The notes beneath the pieces were generated by a model. That model worked only from the letters and a program-made list of their open reading frames with translations. It made no database searches and was not told the DNA's origin. Positions 11,222-21,901 of a DNA stretch of 49,249 bases are shown piece after piece (the stretch's first letter is position 1; every line of letters begins with the position of its first letter). A program made the position numbers and the translations under genes. Where the stretch lies: the IMG/VR virus record IMGVR_UViG_3300035698_012206, positions 1-49,249 of that record, one strand, 5' to 3'. This DNA is from a virus.

Positions 11222-12246
11222 TATATATCTACCTCTGTTGCTATTCCATCATTTAAATGAACTTGAGTTCCATCTATATTTATATTTCCACCACTTCAAA
11301 TATTAATACCATTTTTAGCACTTATATTTAAAGTTCCATCTATATGTAAAGTTCTATCACCATCTACTTGTTTTAAATCATTAGTTCCAATTTCTTCTGT
11401 ATTTATTGTTCCAACTTTTGAAGTTTTTGTTGTTCCTACAGTAACATCATGAGATGTTACAATATGAGTTTTTTTACTCGCATCTACTATTTCATATTTA
11501 TCGCCTGCATTTCTTATAATTAGCTGTCCATCTTTATTAATTTCAATATAAGTTTTAGATGGATGATAAATATGTATTCTTTCATTATCAGGAGTATCAT
11601 CTACTTCAATTGTTATACCACTTTTAGTTGAAAAAACATTATTATGTGGATAGGTAGCATTAAATGAAGAATCTGGTTCACTTCATGTTCCGCTTTTAGC
11701 TTTTGCAACATTGGTGTCTTTATTAGTATTTTCATATTCTATTATAGTGGAAGTTTTTACACCTCTTGATAATTTATGATAATCAGGCTCATTTAATGCA
11801 TTTGGTTTATGCGGAGCTACCACAGTTTTATAAGGATAAATTTCATCTGGGTCACTAAAACCTTCATCATCTTCAAATCCATGATTTTGATCAGTTGGAT
11901 ATCCCGGAATTGTAGCAAAATATCTTGGTTTTAAAATATTACCTTGTTCAAAAAAGATGAACACGTGAGTTCCCTGAACAGGAATAGTTCAAGCACCAAT
12001 ACCAGTAATACTTCCACCAAATAATCCTAAAGCTGGTTCAGCTCATGGAATTTCGCTTGTTGGTACACCTTCTATTTCGGTTTTTATTTTTTTAGGAGTG
12101 TGTACACCAAATACTCTTATTTTACATCTACCCATTTGTTTTTCGGTATCATTATTATCTTCAATAACGCCTTTATATATACCAAAAAGTTTATCTTCTT
12201 GATTGTTGAAGTAATCTGTAGGGTCATTCTTTATGATGTTATTCAC
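11221..12246 (-). CDS. gp5-like central spike protein without lysozyme domain
   Basis: The product is 341 aa. Residues about 15-130 look like the OB-fold domain of T4 gp5/VgrG spikes (KLFGIYKGVIED, GRCKIRVFGVHT, PVQGTHVFIFFEQGN). The C-terminal third is a repetitive beta-helix (IEINKDGQLIIRN, LHIDGTLNISAKNG, GGNINIDGTQVHL). T4 gp5 has a lysozyme domain between these parts; there is no room or motif for one here. The start codon is GTG, chosen because AAAGGAAAT precedes it. Trp is TGA. Confidence 0.8.
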
Positions 12247-12256
12247 CTATTTCCTT

Positions 12257-13024
12257 TTATGCACTGCATCTCATTTCTCCATATCCACATCCTGCTACAT
12301 TCATATGTACCCATTTATGGCAATCTATACAAAATGTAATACATTCATCTATATCAGCACTTGTAACAGGTGATTCATTCAATGGATATTTATGATGACA
12401 ATGTAATTGTATTTCTTCTATTGGTTTTCCACACTTTTGACAAGTATAATTATCTCTTTCAAGTACCATTTGTCTTAATTGTGGCTGAACTTCCCTTGAT
12501 GTTGCTGGTTTATTATCTTTTGGATGTATAACCTGATTGAATATAGGACAAGCTTGTTTACAGCCTTCTGAACAATATAAACCACAATCACCTTTACTTT
12601 TACTTTTTAATGATTCTATTCTATGTTGAATGTCGGATACTATAGGTATAAAATATTTACCACAATATCTACACTTGACTTCTAAAGTAATACCATCAAT
12701 ATCCAATTTTGGGTTTTCATCTATAGTAAGTCTTTCATAGTATGTTTCATATTTAGCATTTGATGTTTTATATTTTTTACAGGTATCTTTAACTTTGTTT
12801 TTATTGTTTTTTCTATATTCTTTTACCCTTCTATATATCACTTTTTTATTAGATTTGTAAGTATTTTTCGATCACTCCAATATAGTTTTTTTATTGTTTT
12901 CATAATAATTTTTAGTGCATTGTTTACAAGAGCAAGATAAATTATCTCTTTTTGATTTATCTTTACAAAAATCTGATATATCTTTTACTTTTTTACATTT
13001 AGTGCATTGTTTTGTTTTTATCAT
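12257..13024 (-). CDS. free-standing HNH homing endonuclease
   Basis: The product is 255 aa. Several Cys pairs in the N-terminal and middle parts (CTKCKK, CRYCGKYF, CSEGC) suggest zinc ribbons. The C-terminal HNH core is ERDNYTCQKCG, then LHCHHKYPLNES, then CIDCHKWVH. It is a close paralog of the protein at 21069-21848, nearly identical over the C-terminal third. It is wedged between the hub gp27-like gene, whose stop overlaps its start, and the gp5-like gene. Such genes are mobile and often sit next to conserved virion genes. Confidence 0.85.
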
Positions 13025-14247
13025 TATGATATATTCTTTTTAGTTGATTTAACGAGATTTCTTGCATCAGAATCCTCATATCCGTTTTTTATACAAAGCA
13101 ATTTTTGTCTATAATGTGGATTTTGAAATCCAGAAAAATGATGAGTAATACTTTTAACAAAATAATGCCCTGATAAATTCTTATTATATTTTTCAGTAGA
13201 ATCATTTTTACTCGGTCATTCCACATGTATTAATTGTCCACTATATCTTTTTTCATGTCCTCTTACCACTATACTTAATACTTGTTGAATATCGTATGTT
13301 TTATTTCATGTATTATGATATAAAGTATTTATATTATCAAGTGTTCTTTCTTCTGTGTTCTTATATATCATATTTGTTTCAGAATAATCAGGAAATAGAG
13401 TTTTATTTCCTAATATAGTATGATTTTTAACTGAATTTTTATATTTAAAAGTTTTCGTTAAAAATGTTTTTGTCATTGAATCATAACCATATAAAGTACC
13501 ACCAGATAATTTTTTTAAGGCTAACATATCTACTCCTGACAAAGACCATTGAAGTATTTTATTTGATAAAAATAAATCTGTATCTGTAAATACATAATTA
13601 TCAGGGTCAGCATTTGAAGTATTATTTAATAAAGTATCTAATGTAACAAAATTAGACCCATTAGGATTATTATACATACAATACCCTGCTTGTCCTGATA
13701 ATTTACCTTTACCTCTTTGTATCAGTCATTTAAGCGCTGTATGAGGTGTTCAATATGGCATATAAAAATAATCAAGTTCTTCACTTGTGGGTTCTCATTG
13801 ATCTCATTTCGTTATACCTAAATAATTGGTAGCAATATCTTTTACTATAAATGATATTTTTTTATCTGTTCAAGATTTAGATCATTGATTATAGTTTAAT
13901 GAATAAAACATTGTATCAACAAAAAATAATTCAATGTTTTGTTTTGCACTAGGCATTGTTTCATTAGCTTGTTCTACTTTTGATACCTTGTATATGTAAA
14001 ACACTAATTCTTTATCTTCTTCACCTTCACCATATATAAGTGTTATTTTTTCATTACCTGTAAGAGGACCGAACTCAAATAAACCTCTTTGATCAGTAAA
14101 TATCATTTTTCCGGTAATACAAAATGAGAATACATCTTCAACAAAATATAATTCTCTTATACTTGAATTATCTAAAGCAACCTCTCCTATATCCATAGAT
14201 ATAGATACAGAAAATTCACCTATTGATTCACCTATAGCATTAGCCAT
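13024..14247 (-). CDS. gp27-like baseplate hub protein
   Basis: The product is 407 aa, close to T4 gp27. It opens with a beta-rich domain (FSVSISMDIGEVALDNSSIRELYF, FCITGKMIFTD). The middle has WTPHTALKWLIQRG, and near the end QQVLSIVVRGHEKRYSGQLIHVEWPS and GHYFVKSITHHF, a layout seen in gp27/gpD-type hub proteins that hold the spike. Placement beside gp5 and gp53 fits. Eight or more Trp are TGA. Similarity is recognised by pattern and context, not by a strong single motif. Confidence 0.65.
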
Positions 14248-14249
14248 TA

Positions 14250-14624
14250 TTATATCCCTATATTTTTTATATCTTTCATTAACTGATATAAATACTCTTG
14301 TTTAAGAACGTATATACTATTCCCTGCTTCTAGATATTCAAATGGATTTACAACATCATTCATTAAAGCTATTATTCATCATAAAAATGGTGTATCATAA
14401 TATTTGTAAGAAATTGTATCTCATCAATCATCATTTTCTATATCATACATATCATATAATAAATAAGATTTAATATCATCATTTATACCATACGCTCTGC
14501 TTATATTAAGGAATTTTTCATTAGTACCAAAATCTCTTAATACAGGAAATTGATGTAATTGTGAAACATTATTTAATCTTTTTCCTGTTACTTCGTAAAA
14601 TGTTTCATCTATTTTCTCTATCAT
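14250..14624 (-). CDS. gp53-like baseplate wedge protein
   Basis: The product is 124 aa. The signature is a LysM-like segment, DDWWDTISYKYYDTPFLWWI followed by IALMNDVVNPFE, matching the W-x-x-IA-x-x-Y and yWw-x-I-x-x-x-N pattern of T4 gp53. Four of these Trp are encoded by two TGA-TGA pairs. gp53 joins adjacent wedges in the baseplate. The start overlaps the stop of the upstream gene by one base. Confidence 0.8.
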
Positions 14625-15418
14625 TATACTCCTCCAATTCCTCCTCTTTTTGATGTTGATTCACTTGTTTTAATAATACCACCTGATTCAAATGATTTTC
14701 TATATAATGGTTCTATGTCTGTAAACGTTAATAGCACATCACCATGACAAGCGTACCCACCAATATATGGAGCTTTTCATGTAATCTGAACACCTTTTAA
14801 TGCTGCATGATTTACTCGTAACATCTGAGATGGATAGGAATATAACTTGAATATAGCAGGGAATTTAATACCTATTATGTCACCATCTACTTGAGGACAT
14901 GAGTACTTCTTTAATTCTTGTAATGGTCTGTGTATTGACTCATATACATCTTTATCTCCAGGCATATAAGCAACTTGGAAGTTAAATGAAAATGTTCTTC
15001 TTCTAGTGCCCTGATAAGTAAAAGCAGTATCAACTTTCTGTTTTTCTATATCATGTCCTGCTGCGGTCACGGCGGCAGTTTTAGCTATAGCTATAGGATC
15101 AAACCCTTTTTTATTTTTTATAGTATTAAATGCACCCTTACCAGCACCTATAATACCAGCACCTTCTTTTATACCTTTAACAATTCCACCAACCTTTTCA
15201 GCAATACGAGCACCCATTCCTTCGTAATCACCTCATTCATGAGCAACTTCTTCTGATATTTCAAGAGGAGCCAAAAACTTTCATTGCCCTAAATCTTTAC
15301 CAGTTGTAATACTATTACTACCTCTAGCATATCCTTTTTGACTTATAAGTTCTTTTGCGTCAAAATGTATTCATAATAAATCTTTTCTATCTTGGTAATA
15401 TTCTGGAAAAACGTACAT
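14624..15418 (-). CDS. gp48/gp54-like tail tube initiator
   Basis: The product is 264 aa. An Ala/Gly-rich helical middle (GIVKGIKEGAGIIGAGKGAF) leads to RRTFSFNFQVAYMPGDKDVY and then HRPLQELKKYSCP. This is the fold pattern of tube-like proteins that cap the baseplate (gp48, gp54). The ending YIGGYACHGDVLLTFTDIEPL matches the last strands of tube proteins. Position between the tape measure and gp53 supports it. Whether it equals gp48 or gp54 cannot be decided. Trp is TGA. Confidence 0.65.
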
Positions 15419-16878
15419 TAGAAAGCGCCTCCCATTGCTGGTTTGTTCATTAAAATTAACCCCATATGTTCTATTTCGTCTACTATTTGTGTGTTTTGTT
15501 GTGTGGTTGAATTGTCCACAACACTACTATTAACTTGATTAACACTACTTACTAATTTTTCATTTTGTTTATCTTGTTTTGCTTCTGCTTGTCTTTGTAC
15601 TTCTTTTTGTCTAGCTAGTTTCTTCTCTTCATATTTCAGTTTGTTTTGTTTCTGAGCTTTCGCTAATTCATTTGGTGGTGGAACTATACCCTTAACATCT
15701 TCAATTTCTTTGTCATCTTTGAATCATTTTAATGGATTAAGACTATCTATAATAGCCATAGACTTATCTTTAAATCATTCAAGTATTCTGTCTTTGATTT
15801 CTATTAGTTTCTCTTTAAGCTTGTCCATGATATTTATGCTATTAGGACCACCTTCTTCTTCACCATTTCCATTAAATCATTCGATAAGACTTCTAATTGG
15901 TTGCATAATTTTATTAAAATATTCACCTATTTTGCTCTTCATTTCAATAAGACCATTAAATAACCATATCGCTGCATATCTAACTTTAGTAAATATGTTT
16001 ACTCATGTGTCAATTAAAGCAGATATGTATCATTTAATTCCATCCATTATCTTTGTGGCAACACCACCTTCCACTTTTATGTTAAATAAATTTAATACTC
16101 AATCAGCGATTCACCCAAATAATTTTACAGGTAATTCAAGAAAACCTGTAACAACCTGAGTAAGCCCAGATTTAAGTTTATCAACTATAGATCCATTTGT
16201 TGACATTCACCCTTTAATAAAATCAATTACTCCCATTATAATAGTTATAGGTCAAGCTATTTTACTGTAACCTCTAGCAAATGATTTAAATAACATACCA
16301 AGATATTTGCTTTTAGGTAATATTTTTGAAAAAGTTTTCCATAATTTTCCTATCCATGCAGATACTTTTCCAACTCCCGGAAATTTCTTTACTATCATTC
16401 ATACAGATTTTAACATACCACCAAATCACCTGACAACTGGCATCATAAATTTAAAAGCTTTGCCTATTAAAATAAATGGTTTAGTTATATAACCCACAAT
16501 ACCACCAAGAGCTAAAGCCACAGCAACACCAACTGCCATAAGTACAGCAACCATCATTCCATTACCTTTTTCTTTATCAAATTCCAGACCTTCTTCTTTA
16601 TCTTTTTTCTTAAATATGCTTAACATACCTTTTAGTATACCAGTTTGTTCTTCTGCTTCATCCAATTCTGGATTATCACTTTTACCAAAAGCCAATACAG
16701 TAGTAAGTCCACCTTTAACCATATTCATAGCACCAGAAGTAAGATTTTTAACATCATCAACTAGACTACCTAAAGCATCACCCATTATTTCACTGGTATG
16801 TGATCCAATAACACTAGTTGTTTTATCAAATCCTTGTGTTAATTCTTCCGCAAATTTGTCTCTTATTGATCCTGCCAT
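15418..16878 (-). CDS. tail tape measure/gp29-like hub protein
   Basis: The product is 486 aa. It is helical, with a hydrophobic, membrane-like stretch at about residues 110-150 (MVAVLMAVGVAVALALGG) and a charged coiled C-terminal third rich in Lys, Gln and Glu. Both are usual in tape measure proteins. It lies directly before the tube initiator gene, as T4 gp29 lies before gp48. About a dozen TGA-coded Trp occur. An upstream in-frame ATG (16908) is possible, but the ATG at 16878 has AAAGGAAGAC before it and is preferred. Confidence 0.65.
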
Positions 16879-16900
16879 ATTGTCTTCCTTTAAAGCAAAA

Positions 16901-16942
16901 AAGTCCAAAAAATGTATCGTTCCTGATACACTCTTTAGACTT
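16901..16942 (-). other. long hairpin in the leader of the tape measure gene
   Basis: On the minus strand, AAGTC and AAA and TGTATC pair with GATACA and TTT and GACTT around a six-base loop, with two small internal loops. It lies between the late promoter box at 16988 and the ribosome site near 16886. It could stabilise the mRNA or tune translation. There is no T-run, so it is not a typical terminator. Confidence 0.5.
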
Positions 16943-16987
16943 CTAAATAAATCCGTTAGCTAAAATGCTAAGTGAGTGTTGTATTAT

Positions 16988-16995
16988 TATTTATA
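16988..16995 (-). promoter_or_regulatory. T4-type late promoter box TATAAATA
   Basis: The minus strand reads TATAAATA 110 bases upstream of the tape measure start. T4 late promoters consist of only this -10 box, used by the gp55 sigma factor with gp33 and gp45. Confidence 0.5.
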
Positions 16996-17010
16996 AAAAT
17001 TTACTTCTTT

Positions 17011-17193
17011 TTATTCTTTTTCTTCTTTTTCTTCTTTTTCTTCTTTGTCTTCTTTGTCTTCTTTGTTGTCATCGTCATCATCTTCACAATGAGGACATTC
17101 GTCATATTTTTCGTTATCGAATTTCTTACCACATTTCTTACATTTAACCATTTCTTCTGATAAAAATTTATCAATTTTCGCTAATATATCCAT
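17011..17193 (-). CDS. small zinc-ribbon protein with acidic tail
   Basis: The product is 60 aa. It has two CxxC pairs (CKKCG and CPHC), a zinc-ribbon layout, then a run of Asp and repeated KEDKEE/KEEKEE units to the end. The opening MDILAKIDKFLSEE is shared with the next gene upstream (MDILEKIDRFLKE) and ends in LSE. Function is unknown. The homopurine coding strand is a strong low-complexity tract. The gene sits between virion genes, so a minor virion or assembly role is possible. Confidence 0.65.
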   Translation of the reverse strand: MDILAKIDKFLSEEMVKCKKCGKKFDNEKYDECPHCEDDDDDNKEDKEDKEEKEEKEEKE

Positions 17194-17221
17194 ATTATTT
17201 CTCCTATTCTTTTTTATCTAA

Positions 17222-17587
17222 TTAGAATATTTTTCTAAGTTTTGATGTTAATGATTTTAACATATCATTGATTTCTTCATCCTCTATATAAGAGATTCTT
17301 GATTTGACCATATCATAAAAATCTTCTGCTACTTCTTCAGCATCCATATCTCCTGAATTTTTTTTACCTTTTAAAAGAGAATTCTTTAAACCAAGTTCAA
17401 ATATAATATCTTCCAGTTCAGTTGTAACATCCTTTAATTTTTTATCATTACCCATTATGTCTTTTAACACAAGATATCTTGGAGTAAAGAATTTTTTAAA
17501 CTCTTTGTCTGTTATATCATTATGTTTGTTGTTATTTTTCTCAAAATTTTCTTTTAAAAATCTGTCAATTTTCTCTAATATATCCAT
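17222..17587 (-). CDS. hypothetical helical protein with MDILxKIDxFLxE opening
   Basis: The product is 121 aa, mostly charged helices (TTELEDIIFELGLKNSLL, AEEVAEDFYDMVKSRISYIEDEEIND). No known family is recognised. The N-terminus is shared with the zinc-ribbon protein downstream, suggesting a targeting or docking peptide used by both. It lies in the tail module between the gp26-like gene and the tape measure. Confidence 0.6.
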   Translation of the reverse strand: MDILEKIDRFLKENFEKNNNKHNDITDKEFKKFFTPRYLVLKDIMGNDKKLKDVTTELEDIIFELGLKNSLLKGKKNSGDMDAEEVAEDFYDMVKSRISYIEDEEINDMLKSLTSKLRKIF

Positions 17588-17597
17588 GTTATTTTTC

Positions 17598-17735
17598 CTA
17601 CTCTTTTTCTTTCTCGTCTTTTAATAACAATGCATAATATGCATGTCTATCAATATCTGCCATTCCTTCACTCTCAGCAATACTTATATTAGCATATCTA
17701 GCTAATTGGTATTGTTGTTCTATCACATATTCCAT
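17598..17735 (-). CDS. small hypothetical protein after gp26
   Basis: The frame gives 45 aa from the ATG (MEYVIEQQYQLARYANISI...EKEKE). The same frame stays open upstream into the gp26-like gene, so a longer form with a non-ATG start is possible. No family is recognised. Its position just after the gp26-like gene is like that of small assembly factors in other T4-like tails. Confidence 0.5.
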   Translation of the reverse strand: MEYVIEQQYQLARYANISIAESEGMADIDRHAYYALLLKDEKEKE

Positions 17736-17761
17736 ATTACAATCGGTAGTAAACAGTTTAG

Positions 17762-18487
17762 TTAAGAAAAAAAATTGGTCATTGGTAACTCTTTTTCTTC
17801 TTTATGACCACACTTATCACACTCTAAAGTGTGTTTTAAATTGATACCAAACTTATTAGTGTCAATCCATGTATCAAATTTTTCTTTTTCATTTTCAGGT
17901 AAATCGCCAATAAAATTAATTAACTCTTTTAAATCAATATCCATTTTATCTTTTTTTGTTTTGATACTTTTTACCATTGAAGCTAAATCTGCTATTTGCA
18001 TATCAACCTTTTTCTCTTTAGCTGATAATTTAGAATCAATTAAAGAGTAAGCTTTTTCTTGATCTTCTCTTAAAGGAAATTCAAGAGCCATTGTTAATTC
18101 ACCTTTAAGAAGTTTTATTGATTTGCTTTTAATCTTTTTTTCTACTACTATATCTTTTAAATTTATTGTTTGTAGAGATTGGTTTTTACATTTACTACAA
18201 GTATATGGAAATGAATATTCAGATCCTTTTGTAGCTTCTCTTATTTTAATAAACAAATAATATCTATCTAATACATATAATTTGCTCACATCAAAATCTT
18301 CATTCAATACTGATATTTTAATTATATAGTCCAGTATTTCTTCTTCTTTTAAATGATCTTTTTCATCTTCAAATATAAGTAATTTCTTCATTGTATTTGT
18401 AGAAAATCCTTTATATTTTATCTTTTTACCTGATCCCGGTAAGACAGTTTCAAATTCGTAAACATTTAAAAAATCTTGTAATGACAT
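17762..18487 (-). CDS. gp26-like baseplate hub assembly protein
   Basis: The product is 241 aa. It has two zinc-binding pairs, CSKCKN near residue 103 and CDKCGHKEEKELP near the end, with a helical middle. This matches the T4 baseplate protein family that includes gp26. Such proteins act in hub assembly. Its Trp is TGG and there is no TGA, unlike its neighbours. It ends with PMTNFFS before the small ORF. Confidence 0.65.
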   Translation of the reverse strand: MSLQDFLNVYEFETVLPGSGKKIKYKGFSTNTMKKLLIFEDEKDHLKEEEILDYIIKISVLNEDFDVSKLYVLDRYYLFIKIREATKGSEYSFPYTCSKCKNQSLQTINLKDIVVEKKIKSKSIKLLKGELTMALEFPLREDQEKAYSLIDSKLSAKEKKVDMQIADLASMVKSIKTKKDKMDIDLKELINFIGDLPENEKEKFDTWIDTNKFGINLKHTLECDKCGHKEEKELPMTNFFS

Positions 18488-18505
18488 ATTAACTCCTTTT
18501 TATAT

Positions 18506-19015
18506 TTATGCTGTTACTTCTACATGATACATATATGTGAATGTTACGGCAAATTCTTGTGTTTCTTTAGATGAATAATCTAGTGCAACTTCACCAAGTG
18601 ATGATGGTCATGCATTTACAAGTTTAATTCTTTTAGATGCTTCACCAGAAGTATTTAATAACCATACTTCTTGATCTTGCATATATGATGCAGGATTTCC
18701 TTGTTCATTTGTTACTGGATTATGTATCATTTTCTGTCAATTCAAGAAATCACTATATAAATCATGCGCGCTATCTACTGCAAATGTTACTGTTCAATCA
18801 CTATATGTATGTGTTGTTGGTAATTTGTACATCATACCTTGTCACCCTATTTCAGCAACATCTATAGTACTTTCTGGAACTGCACTAGATTTAACTAAAA
18901 ATCTTGTTTGATCTGTGCTTAGTACAGAACCCGGTACATTAAGCATGATATAGAATAAATATCCTCTTGCTCTATCTTGAAAGTTAGCTTTAAAACTATT
19001 AATATCAAAAGCCAT
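18506..19015 (-). CDS. tail tube protein (gp19-like)
   Basis: The product is 169 aa. It begins MAFDINSFKANFQDRARGYLF, has VPGSVLSTDQTRFLVKSSAVP, then YKLPTTHTYSDWTVTF and the final FAVTFTYMYHVEV, the standard gp19 tube layout. It forms the inner tube through which DNA passes. A TATAAATA late box lies 53 bases upstream. Trp is TGA at four of five sites. Confidence 0.88.
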
Positions 19016-19067
19016 GTTTTTCTCCTTTTTTGTCTTTATTTAATAAACAAAATATTCACATTATGTT

Positions 19068-19075
19068 TATTTATA
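19068..19075 (-). promoter_or_regulatory. T4-type late promoter box TATAAATA (tail tube)
   Basis: TATAAATA on the minus strand ends 53 bases before the tail tube start, a normal late-promoter distance. It overlaps the hairpin at 19074-19098. Confidence 0.6.
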
Positions 19076-19098
19076 AGGGGCTTTAAATTAGCCCCTTA
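19074..19098 (-). terminator. hairpin between sheath and tube genes
   Basis: A perfect 9-base stem (TAAGGGGCT with AGCCCCTTA) and 7-base loop lies just after the sheath stop. The minus-strand downstream sequence is AT-rich but lacks a strong T-run, so it may be a weak terminator or an RNA-processing or stability element. Confidence 0.5.
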
Positions 19099-19102
19099 AA
19101 TT

Positions 19103-21016
19103 TTATGGATTTAATGCTTGAGCCAATTCATTAAAATCAGCGCCTGTTTTTGTTGCAATGAAATTCAATACAATAAATTCGGCAGCTCTTGTTGGTTTAA
19201 TGAAAATATTACCTCAAAGTTCATTTCTGTCAATTCTTTCTGCAGTATTTGTATCTTCATTAATTTGTACCATAAAGTCATAAATACCTCTTCTACCTTT
19301 TATATCTCTCAAAAAAGGTTCTATCATATTAGTCATTAACATTCAAGTAACTTCATCATTTTGTTCAAATAAATAATATTTAGATACTGTACTGATTGAT
19401 TTTTCAAGAACTAAGAATAATCTTCTTACATTAATTCTATTAAATGCGCTTGATTTATCAAGTAATGTTTTTTGACCTCAAACTACTTTACCTTGACCAG
19501 CAAATGATACTATTGGATTAACACCAGCTTGATATAAAGTATCTCTTTCACCTAATGATGGATTTCAAGCTAATCTTCTTACACTTGTAAGAATAGTTCT
19601 ATTTAATCCCGCAGGTGCTCATCATGCATCATTTACATCATCTGTATGAGCATATACCCCAGCCATATGACCTGATGCAGGAATTCATCTATAAACTTTA
19701 TTTCATTTATCAAATACTTCAAGTCAATTACCATATAGTGCTGCGTATGATGTATTAGGATTAAATGTTGATGTTCCTTGTCCTTTTCTTCATTTAACTA
19801 TATCTGTTGCTTCAGAACCAGTATTATTAACAACATCGCCTCTATCAACATCAAGCAAAGCAAAACTATCTTTTCTTGTGTCTTGACAGATCTCAATTAA
19901 CTTTTGCTTAACAGTAATACCTTTATCAGCATCAATAAAAAGATTTACATCAATTTCTTCTGGATTATCATATAATTCATAAGCTGTTATTACTAATGAG
20001 TCTTCTGCATCTTGTTCATCTACATCATCATCTCTTCCAAAAACACCATTTTCTCCACCAGTTAATGTAATATAATCAGTAGTACTAAATGCTCTATCAT
20101 TTCTATCATTTTCTGAATCTGTAGTATAGTTTGTATTTAATGCAACATATACATAATCAGATTGTTCATTTAATACTGTTTCAATGAACATTGACTCGCC
20201 TTCGTCATTAATTTCATTTTCATCAGTAGAAACAACAAATATCTCTTTATCTACTCATGTTGATGTTCCTTGATCTTTAGCTTGTATAATAATACCAAGC
20301 TGATATGCTGATGTAAGAGGTGTATTTAAATCTAAGATTTTATTAAAAGATTCTAAAGAAGTTGTATACGTATCATCATACATTGCGATAGCGGCTGCTG
20401 AAGCGGCGGCTGTTATGGTTACACCTGTAGGTAAATCCATAGCCGAATTTGTTGTATCATAATATCTAATACTATTATATAATTCTTGATTATAGATTAA
20501 TAATCTTATATTATTTCCTCATTGTCCTCTTGATCTACTTGTAAATCATAAAGGTTCGTTTGTTCCCATTGTAGATCTGACTTGATCAGCATATAATAAT
20601 AAATCTGTTGCTCCTAATGATTGATAATCATAAGGACCATCATCTTCACTAGAATCAACACTTCCAGTTGCTCCAAAAGTATAAGCATCATCATGTGCTG
20701 TACTAGTAGCAGAATATCCTGATAGTGCTTTTGTTCCTGATAAAGTAGCATCATCCGGCATTACTCTTGTACAGTAAAGTTTATTACCATATTTTAAATA
20801 TCCCATACCAGCTAATAGGTCTTTATAAGAATTGGTTGTTGGAAAACCAAAAGCTTCTTTTAATTGTTCGTCTGTTGTTACTAGAGTTTGCTCATTTTCA
20901 GCACCTTTGAATGTTTGTCTTAAAACTAAAACTCCTATTGAAGTAGCAACTGCAGGTATTGTTGTTGATAAATCAATTTCATTAACTGCTACTTGTGGCG
21001 ATAAATAAAATGCCAT
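19103..21016 (-). CDS. tail sheath protein (gp18-like)
   Basis: The product is 637 aa, near T4 gp18 length. It opens MAFYLSPQVAVNEIDLSTTIPAVATSIGVLV, the sheath signature, and ends with VVWGQKTL, INVRRLFLVLEKSI, YYLFEQND and IKPTRAAEFIVLNF, all typical of the conserved sheath C-terminal domain. All thirteen or so Trp are TGA. The insert (about residues 95-130) is Ser/Asp-rich and acidic. Two TATAAATA boxes stand upstream. Confidence 0.92.
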
Positions 21017-21043
21017 TTGTTATCTCCTTTTCTTTTATATATT

Positions 21044-21061
21044 TATTTATATATATTTATA
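21044..21061 (-). promoter_or_regulatory. tandem T4-type late promoter boxes (tail sheath)
   Basis: Two TATAAATA boxes on the minus strand, at 21044-21051 and 21054-21061, lie 28-45 bases before the sheath start. The second lies at the very end of the HNH gene upstream, so the sheath does not depend on transcription through that gene. Confidence 0.6.
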
Positions 21062-21068
21062 TTTTTAA

Positions 21069-21848
21069 TTATGCACTACATCTCATTTCATGATATCCAC
21101 AACCAGCTACATTCATATGGACTTCCTTGTGACAATCTATACATAATGTTATACATTCATCTATATCAGCACTTGTAATTGGTGATTCATTCAATGGTCA
21201 TTTATGGTGACAATGTAATTCATCTATTGACCCACACTTTTGACAAATATAATTATCTCTTTCAAGTACAATTTGTCTTAATTGTGGTTGGACTTCTCTT
21301 GAAGTTGCTTGTTCTTGTCCTTTAGGATATTTAGATTGATTAAATATTGGACAAGCTTGTTTACATCCTTCTGAACAATATAATCCATTATCACCTAAAA
21401 CACCGTTTAATGATTGTAATCTATTTTGTATTTGTAAATATAAAGGTTTAAAATATTTACCACAATATCTACATTTTACTTCCAATGAAATACCATCATC
21501 TGATATTTTTGGATCTTCATCAATTGTCAATTTATTTTTATATACATCATATTTGACATTTGATTTATGGTATTTTATTTTTTTAATTTTAATTTCATTT
21601 ATATTGTTCATTCTATATTTTTTTGTTTGATCTTTTATTTTTTCAGTATTTTCAGTATAATAATTTTTTAGATATTCTTTTCTTTGTTCGTTTATTTTAT
21701 TCTTATTTTTATGATAATATTCTTTCATATAAACATTTTGACATAACTTACAAATATTTCTATACCCATCACTGGAATTTTTTCTTTTTCCAAATTCCAA
21801 TAAACTTAAAGATTTTTCACATTTAATACATTTCTTTTTTAATATCAT
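21069..21848 (-). CDS. free-standing HNH homing endonuclease
   Basis: The product is 259 aa and a paralog of the protein at 12257-13024. It has N-terminal CIKCEKSL and CKLCQNVYMKEYY pairs, a Lys/Asn-rich linker, CRYCGKYF, CSEGCKQACPIFNQ, and an HNH core (ERDNYICQKCG, LHCHHK, CIDCHKEVH). Where the paralog has Tyr after HHK, this copy has a TGA codon, read as Trp. It sits directly before the sheath gene. Confidence 0.85.
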
Positions 21849-21882
21849 AATTTTTGTTTCATAACTTAATATTCTTTATCTA

Positions 21883-21890
21883 TATTTATA
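21883..21890 (-). promoter_or_regulatory. T4-type late promoter box TATAAATA (HNH gene)
   Basis: TATAAATA on the minus strand lies about 35 bases before the HNH endonuclease start. Confidence 0.45.
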
Positions 21891-21901
21891 AAAATATATT
21901 T

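Noticed and set aside
12257-13024. HNH gene as part of an intron in the gp5-like gene
   Set aside because: The gp5-like gene is complete with its own start and ribosome site, and the gp27-like gene ends normally, so this is a free-standing gene.
16965-17160. Plus-strand frames rich in Phe and Leu (possible membrane peptide)
   Set aside because: They are the complement of the homopurine Lys/Glu/Asp tail of the zinc-ribbon gene on the minus strand.
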